This document shows positions 23,568 to 29,405 of a stretch of DNA of 29,405 nt, piece by piece. The notes beneath the pieces were generated by a model. It was not told where the DNA came from. It did no database searches and saw only the letters and a program-made list of their open reading frames with translations. Each line of letters opens with the position of its first letter. The first letter of the stretch is position 1. The stretch is from Saccoglossus kowalevskii (Eukaryota; Hemichordata; Enteropneusta; Harrimaniidae): assembly GCF_000003605.2 (NCBI RefSeq), contig NW_003123431.1, forward strand, positions 38,403-67,807, written 5' to 3'. Made by a program: the position numbers and the translations under genes.

Positions 23568-25229
23568 ACTACAATATATTATCTTTGACTATCTATTAAT
23601 TTTCAATTACAGTAACTAACCAGATTACAAGCAATTTCTGCAGGAAACCCTCACTATACAGAACAAGATCAAAGGCAAACATGCATGTACTACTGGTTCA
23701 TAATAGTATTAGACGGCGGGCTCATCTTCCATATTAACTTCAAATATAGCATCTTTGTTCACATTTTATTTTATGAGAGAATGAATCTTAATTTTTCAAC
23801 TAATTGGTACATGCAATCTTGATTTAACACCAAAAAAATAATGATCTTGTAAATATTTTCTCACCAGTACAATCTACCTCAGAGTTGGGTGTTGGGCTTA
23901 ATGCAAGTGTCGTTAAAACCCGTTTCATTTTCAGGAACCTAAAATTTATTCCTCATTTTAGTAAACTATTTTTTGGTACTTTTACAGAAAGGATAATTAT
24001 TACCATTAGTACAAAAAATAATAATCATAATAGTCGTTATTAAGGAAAGAAATTATTCTAATTTGCAAATGCGATAATTGAGAATAAATTTTCCATGCAT
24101 CACAATTTTTACTAATTCATCTCAAGATATATTCAATAAATTTTGGAAAACAAATTCTCAAATCACCATGACAGGAGAAGCATATTTGATAAACACAGGG
24201 CTTGCATATCAGACACATAAAAGACTATTTCCTTGATACCAAATGACTGTCCTGGGAAGCACCAAATAATACAGAGTTTACATGCATTCATATATGGTCA
24301 CTCAATGTTGAAGTTCAACCTCTGTTATGCATTTTCAATTATAAAGAAAAATCATTTTAAAAAAACAAGTGACAATATTCTAGTAATTTGAGAGCTTTAT
24401 ATTATGAAGAGAAATTCGTGCAAAACCTTTCCAATACCTCTCCAGCAGAGCGCAAATTCAAATAAAGTTGACGTCACGACTAATGTACACAATCTGAATT
24501 ACTAACAAGTAGAAATAAAAGCAAGAACTAGTTAAAACCAGAACCGCTATAATACCGTGTATGTCAGTACAGCCATCAACGATTACGTACTTCACACACA
24601 TCAACGTATGAATGATAATCCCAGACTGATCATGTGATAGAAAAGCACAGCCAGTCGATACCAAATATGGAAACAAAATATTTGATGTTAATTTGTCAGA
24701 TTTAAGTGGAATAATCAATACAGGAAGTAACTGATTATGCATCACACTATTTTCAGAAATGGATTATACCTAGAATTGAGGATGCAGTGGACTTTTTAAA
24801 AAGGTCATGTTCAAGATAATGAAGATCAAAACAGAAAATGAGATCAAAACTATCAGGATGTTAATCGCAATAATACTATACAGGTTGTATCACCTTATTA
24901 TAGGAGGGGTGGGGAATGTTTGGGGTGTCGACTACGAATGCTTAAACTTGAAAGGAATTTCAGTATTTTGAGGCCATCAAATTTCATGGCCAGAATTTCT
25001 AAAATTGTTTTGGACTAATTGGAATTTTGAAGGAAATATTTGAGTGTCATGAAAGGCATCAAGGAATTTAGATGGGGCATCTATGCAATTGCCTTCATGG
25101 CTGCTGGGAATTTGGAACCTTGCAAAAAGTGCTCAAATTTAGAGTTAATGGTACCCACGAGTTTAAGACCAAAATCAATAAAATTTGCATTAGCATTATA
25201 GGAATAATGTCAGGAATACTGTAGGCACC

Positions 25230-25560
25230 AATGCAAACTTATTGGGCATCAATAGACCATTTTCCGTTCACTGCGAGAATCACGCGTTATGCGTGAAATC
25301 GAACGTAAAAACAGGACAAACAAAGGTCATAAGCGTCGTAGTCGGGTCAAACATCGCGTGGGATTCGACAAACACGTAAGTATTTCGGGGACATTTCCAT
25401 GCTTAATAATGTGCTGTCCACATTTGATGATAGGCAATTTCGATTAAGTAAGGGTCGAAGATCGGCCGGTCAATGTAAGCTGCGAAATAAAGAAATTCTA
25501 GTTCAAAATCAAATCGTTCGATTTTTGCAGCAGACGTTCGACGCGCGTCTTTCATGCATC
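25230..25560 (-). repeat. Dispersed repeat family, copy C (CpG-rich)
   Basis: The reverse complement matches copies A and B in block order. Unlike them it keeps many CG dinucleotides, including ACGCGT, TCGCGAGATCTCGC and CGCGCG. A 68-codon plus-strand open frame across it has no recognisable homolog and is probably chance. This is the youngest-looking or least-methylated copy in the window. Confidence 0.55.
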
Positions 25561-27368
25561 TCGCGAGATCTCGCAATTGTACGGAAAATCACCTATTGTA
25601 TTTGATGCCTTCCTTTCTATTTAGTTCAAGCCCAGTATATCTGACAAATATTAATTTACACGAGTGTCAGTGGGTGATGGGTCAGTTAATATAAAATACA
25701 TATTTGCATAGGGATTTCTCTCATTTTGTCTATATGACCTTATTTAGATTATACGGTATCCAAAAATCTAATTCAATCATAGCATATACATGGCTCCAAG
25801 CTAGGAAGCAGTAGCCTAAACTAATCAATACGGTAATCTGTGGGAATGCAATTTTTGCGATTTGGGGGAAAATTGCATTGAAGCGATACAAAGATAATAT
25901 TTGACTATAAGGTAACCTTGCAATTCAATTTTGATTGCTAGTGTGATACCTTGGCCAAATGAAAAAAAAAATTAAATGGTTCCAGTAACACCCACTCTAA
26001 ATATTTTTGACCAAGCATGAAAACATTTTTCAAATCCGAAAAGAGTTCAAACAAATCAACAAATGAACTGAATACAGAACAATGTATGGACAAGTCAATG
26101 AATAAAATATATACATAAATCTAGACTCAATTTTCACAGACAGACAATTTTTCGAAAGTCACTGTGACTTTGTCATTAGATCAATGGAGATCATAATGAA
26201 ATTGTTACTGATTCACAAAAATCTCTTGCAAAATCGAAGATGTTACAGAAGTAGTGTTAGGACAACAAAACGCATAAATGTAAATTTGTTTTATTTGATT
26301 AAAAAGCTTAAATACATCTTCACAGGTAACCGGACTCTACATGTATATTCACTGCACATCAGCCATTATTAGCTCCCAGTATCACCAAAGTTCATTTAAA
26401 AATATATGTGCTACAGATAAACCCCAATCAATAAAATTAAAATATGTGATACAGAAAAACCCCAGCCAATAAAAATTATAATAGCCATCATCAATTTACA
26501 ACATTTTACTATTTTTAAATCTTCAATGTATAAAATAATATTTTTATGGAACCTGATCAATATGAATGAACTGATGGGTATGTGGGCGTGTTGGTGACCT
26601 AACACTGATGCAAGAAATTTGCGATGACGTTCACTTTTCAGGTTGACACTTTTTTTTTTCCACCCTCAGGAAATCTTGTCGGTTCAAAACTGCACGTAGT
26701 ATTTCTGAATTATAAATTATGCAGAACACGATGTCAGAAACGCCGTCACAACACTATTAAACTACACATCTAAAAATGTATCAACTTATCACGACATATT
26801 TTTTATACTGTTTTTATTAAATACGGAACACGATTTGTTTAATTAACGTAAAACTAAATAAAATTGAATTATAGTTAATTGATTTCAATCTGTCGTTCAT
26901 GAAATTATTAATATTGAACATATTGATGCTCAACAATTATTGACAACTTTGATCAATGAAACTTTTTTGGCGCGCTCATCGGCTCAATCGACCACGATAT
27001 TTTTATGTTTATATAAAAAAAAAACTCCGCTAGAAACAAATTCATTTTATACACAGCGGTAAACCTGAAATTAAACGATCGTGGTTATTTCGTCAGATTT
27101 TGGTGATAATCAATACTGACGTACTATTTTGAAAATCCCGTAGTACGCGCCACAAGTTTTTTTTACAAACATCAACAAAGAAAAAAATGGCGCGCCACGA
27201 AGTAGCGTCCAGAATAAAATCGTAAATTATATACTGAAGTGACATGGAAAAAGTGTCACGATGAATCGGAATAAATTGCTTGGAATTTCAATCAAGTTTA
27301 CAAATGTAACGGTTAAGAATTATTTAAAGCAGAATTTCTTACAACTTTCGGAAAATTCCAACACTCAC
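25561..27368. other. Non-coding stretch upstream of the CNT gene and 3' of the 27.4 kb exon
   Basis: Nothing coding seen. Contains a short tandem duplication at 26401-26478 and two GGCGCG motifs (26969-26975 and 27189-27196) in otherwise very AT-rich DNA. Confidence 0.5.
26401..26478. repeat. Two-copy tandem duplication, about 40 bp
   Basis: AATATATGTGCTACAGATAA with ACCCCAATCAATAAAATT is followed directly by AATATGTGATACAGAAAAAC with CCCAGCCAATAAAAATT. Confidence 0.6.
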
Positions 27369-27527
27369 CAAAATTCGGGTGACGGGCTTTCGTTCTGGGG
27401 TCATATCAACCATACACGCGAGACCATCCACAGAAAATCTGCCGGAGTCTGGGCTTCCACCGGTACCATTGTGTCTATCAGGGGTGTCGCCGGCAGAAAG
27501 GTGCTTCTTTCTCTGTGGTGTTGCCAT
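27369..27527 (-). CDS. Probable first coding exon, 53 codons, unrecognised protein
   Basis: The ATG at 27527 has a strong context (GAAGATGG). The frame begins MATPQRKKHLSAGDTPDRHN and runs to TRIL, then meets the consensus donor TTG|GTGAGT at 27368. If unspliced, it would stop after 62 codons. The residues are polar and proline-containing, with T3, T15 and T43 each in a T-P-x-R context, the full CDK phosphorylation consensus, and no membrane segment. CpG content is higher than the surroundings, fitting a 5' coding exon. I do not recognise the protein. It could start a separate gene whose other exons I cannot find, or be an alternative first exon of the CNT gene, because it ends in phase 0 like CNT exon 1. 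Confidence 0.55.
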
Positions 27528-27850
27528 CTTCTGATTATTTAGTGTTGTAGAGTGTGTGAGAAGTACTACGATGGGATATCTGTTTTAACTGTGATCTGAA
27601 ACCCTATTTCCCGGTACACCGGTAGAAGCCGTTCACTCAATTTCTCATTTGCGTATAGAAGACAGTTATATTATCCCCCGGTCACTTAAGCTCGCATCTA
27701 ATTGGCTGCACTGTTGTTTGGGTTTCTCGAAACAGTTCACAATATGAATAATTCATCAAAAATGTTGACGTCAGTTGTGACGTCCGTGGACAGCGCCCAC
27801 TTTTCTACCACACATCGCGCTTGGCGCCAAAATACGAATTCCATGGCAAG
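27528..27850 (-). promoter_or_regulatory. Promoter region of the 27.4 kb exon
   Basis: Within 330 bp upstream of the ATG are a CCAAT box on the minus strand (27701-27705), a full CRE palindrome TGACGTCA (27766-27773), a second CRE-like TGACGTCC (27778-27785), and TTTTGGCGCCAA on the minus strand (27821-27832), a match to the E2F consensus TTTSSCGC. These stand out against the AT-rich background. The transcription start is not determined. Confidence 0.45.
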
Positions 27851-28504
27851 CTGCAGGAGTGTAAACACAAAGAGAAACTACAGCGATTCAAATCCGACCT
27901 TCAGCTGATCAAGCTTGCAAACCGAAACAGTATTGGAAAGTTAAATTGAATGGTGAGCAAAACGTATAACAAATACTAATAGTGTAATAATAATAATATT
28001 TACTCAAGTTAAAAATAAAAATTGAAATATTACTTTTTAATTTGTTTTTAACTTTAATTTTTCACAATATTATGCATCTGAATAAGACTGACATTCTAAC
28101 CATGAAGAAGGAGTCATCATTCTGTTTTTGCAAAAATCAGCAAGTTTACAAGTCAGACTCAAATGCACTGAGTTCAAATATACAGCAAGGGTAGCCATTT
28201 TGTCTTGCAATGTTAGTCATGTCAAACAACATCAAAACTAAGAATGGGTTGCAATACATTTTCCTATGGATCTCAGTGCTTGTAAAATTACTGCTTAATA
28301 TTATCCCACAATATGTATTCAATAAAACAGACAAAATAACAAAAAAATTCTTGAATTCATGTCTTTGATTTTAAAATTCTACTCAGCTATTTGTTTTGTC
28401 TTACAAGTTACATGCATAATGACATGCTCCTGAAGGTTCATCGTTACCTTTTCAACTTATACAAGTCATTGACACATGTATTTGTATAATACATTGACAT
28501 AATT

Positions 28505-28922
28505 TGATATGCATCCTAAATTCAAGTCATATGACACAGACCCCGATATATCAAGTATATAATATATTCCCCTGAAATGTTCATTAGAAGGGATTGACCA
28601 TTTGGATTCGTGGGGGTGGGGTGGCTGCAAGATTTCTTTAAAAAAAACTTGCAACCTTGACACTGAAAGAAAAACAAATGCATGGCAAGTGTTGCAAGGA
28701 TAAAATTATAAATAAAAATGTTCAGATAAGACACTGTAAACAAACAAAAAAAGCCATGGCCACACTGTTCCAGCCACAACTGGTTGATCCCTTAAGTAAA
28801 TGACACAGATACAAGTAATACAATCATTGAACCACTGTTACTATGCTTGTCTGAAGGAGTTTAAAATGCATCTTAATGTCAAGTCAATAACACAGTAGAC
28901 ACAGACAATATATCAAGTGATC
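28505..28922. repeat. Local direct duplication, two copies about 360 bp apart
   Basis: ATATGCATCCTAAATTCAAG with GACACAGACCCCGATATATCAAG (split here) near 28508-28555 reappears as AATGCATCTTAATGTCAAG with ACACAGACAATATATCAAG near 28865-28919. Moderately diverged. Confidence 0.5.
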
Positions 28923-29085
28923 AATGGCCCTTGTATTTTATTTTGATGCACAGTTATTAATGATATAAAGATCCATCCATGGCTGCCACTGTTACAGACA
29001 AATTTGTTGGCAGTGAACTGTTCACTGGGGTTCTTGGTGATTCAGATGCCCAATATCCTAAATTTGTTCAATATTTCAGACAGAG

Positions 29086-29135
29086 TGTTAAATGTATTGT
29101 TTTACACCCAAAATATGGCAAATTATTAAAAATGT
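29086..29135 (+). repeat. Fragment related to dispersed repeat copy B
   Basis: TGTTAAATGTATTGTTTTAC and the following ACCCAAAATATGGCAAATTA match the right part of copy B (19738-19790), about 80 percent by eye. Copies A and C lack this part. Confidence 0.45.
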
Positions 29136-29282
29136 TCCATACACACACTGTAACACTAGTTGCCACTTTTAAGCAAAATGCTGCAAGCTCATTTTGAGAG
29201 ATGTCCACGCAAACACAAATAATCAACAAAAATTCCTGACAGCAAAAATGAAGTTTATTGTATCACCATCCCTCAACATTGT

Positions 29283-29297
29283 GGGGGGGGGGGGGGG
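29283..29297. repeat. Poly-G tract
   Basis: A run of about 15 G after GTG, in AT-rich surroundings; likely length-variable and a possible sequencing problem spot. Confidence 0.9.
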
Positions 29298-29405
29298 CAA
29301 CCAGGTAGGTTTACCCTCTAAACCTAATGCTAATACAAATTCCGAATCTCAAATTTCTTTTTTAGGATATGCCGAAATTAAATATTCAACAACACAATAG
29401 TAGAC

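Larger units (their letters stand above)
19802..25229. other. Non-coding stretch, 5.4 kb
   Basis: No exon with both plausible splice sites and protein-like content was found on either strand; the open frames present are short and low-complexity. Small items seen are an AAT run at 21501-21516, a CRE palindrome TGACGTCA at 24469-24476, and the nuclear-receptor half-site cluster at 23505-23528. Confidence 0.5.
27851..29405. other. Right-end non-coding stretch
   Basis: No convincing exon. It includes AT-rich simple sequence, a local duplication (28505-28560 and 28862-28922), a block related to dispersed repeat copy B (29086-29135), and a G tract at 29283-29297. Confidence 0.45.

Noticed and set aside
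24458-24745. 95-codon minus-strand open frame as a missing exon of the 27.4 kb gene
   Set aside because: Hydrophobic, low-information sequence with no good acceptor and donor pair in frame; it does not resemble any domain.
25399-25605. 68-codon plus-strand open frame
   Set aside because: It lies mostly within dispersed repeat copy C; its length follows from the higher GC content of that copy, and no known protein is recognisable.
27842-27907. Possible divergent plus-strand first exon beginning ATGGCAAGC
   Set aside because: The frame stops after 22 codons. A donor-like GTGAGC follows at 27952 but no coding frame reaches it.
28979-29197. 72-codon plus-strand open frame starting MAATVTDKFVGS
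   Set aside because: It overlaps a block shared with the non-coding dispersed repeat copy B, has no recognisable domain or clear splice context, and lies in otherwise non-coding DNA.

Overview
The window looks like a piece of an AT-rich invertebrate animal nuclear genome. The single well-supported gene is split into many short exons with GT..AG introns, CpG is depleted outside a few islands, small palindromic transposons are common, and there is an 849-base assembly gap (N). The protein resembles animal SLC28 transporters. I cannot name the species; a marine invertebrate such as a hemichordate, echinoderm or mollusc is a guess from repeat style and base composition.

The main gene lies on the minus strand, from an ATG at 15328 to a stop at 3034. 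I resolved 11 coding exons whose splice phases all join, giving 1992 nt or 663 residues. It encodes a concentrative nucleoside transporter (SLC28/CNT family) that carries nucleosides into cells with a cation gradient. The nucleoside-contact and sodium-site residues known from the family are all present, and the selectivity pair is Gly-Gln, as in human CNT3. A long, probably untranslated stretch follows the stop (about 930-3033). Intron 1 is 5.3 kb; the others are 341-960 bp.

Upstream of the transporter (15.35-27.3 kb) I find no convincing further coding exons. This stretch holds two neighbouring palindromic miniature elements (15812-15995, 16031-16242), a CpG-richer patch that may be a promoter or 5' UTR exon (about 16680-17110), a roughly 2 kb repeat-built element with inverted ends interrupted by the gap (17345-19401), copies of a diverged dispersed repeat family, and a cluster of nuclear-receptor half-sites (23505-23528).

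At 27369-27527, also on the minus strand, is a likely first coding exon of 53 codons with a strong start context and a consensus donor. The DNA upstream of it carries CCAAT, CRE and E2F-like motifs. It is either the start of an unrecognised gene or an alternative first exon of the transporter, since the splice phase fits. The right end (27.9-29.4 kb) is non-coding as far as I can see, with a local duplication and a G tract. I see no tRNA, rRNA, CRISPR or prokaryotic features, and no clearly new multi-gene system.
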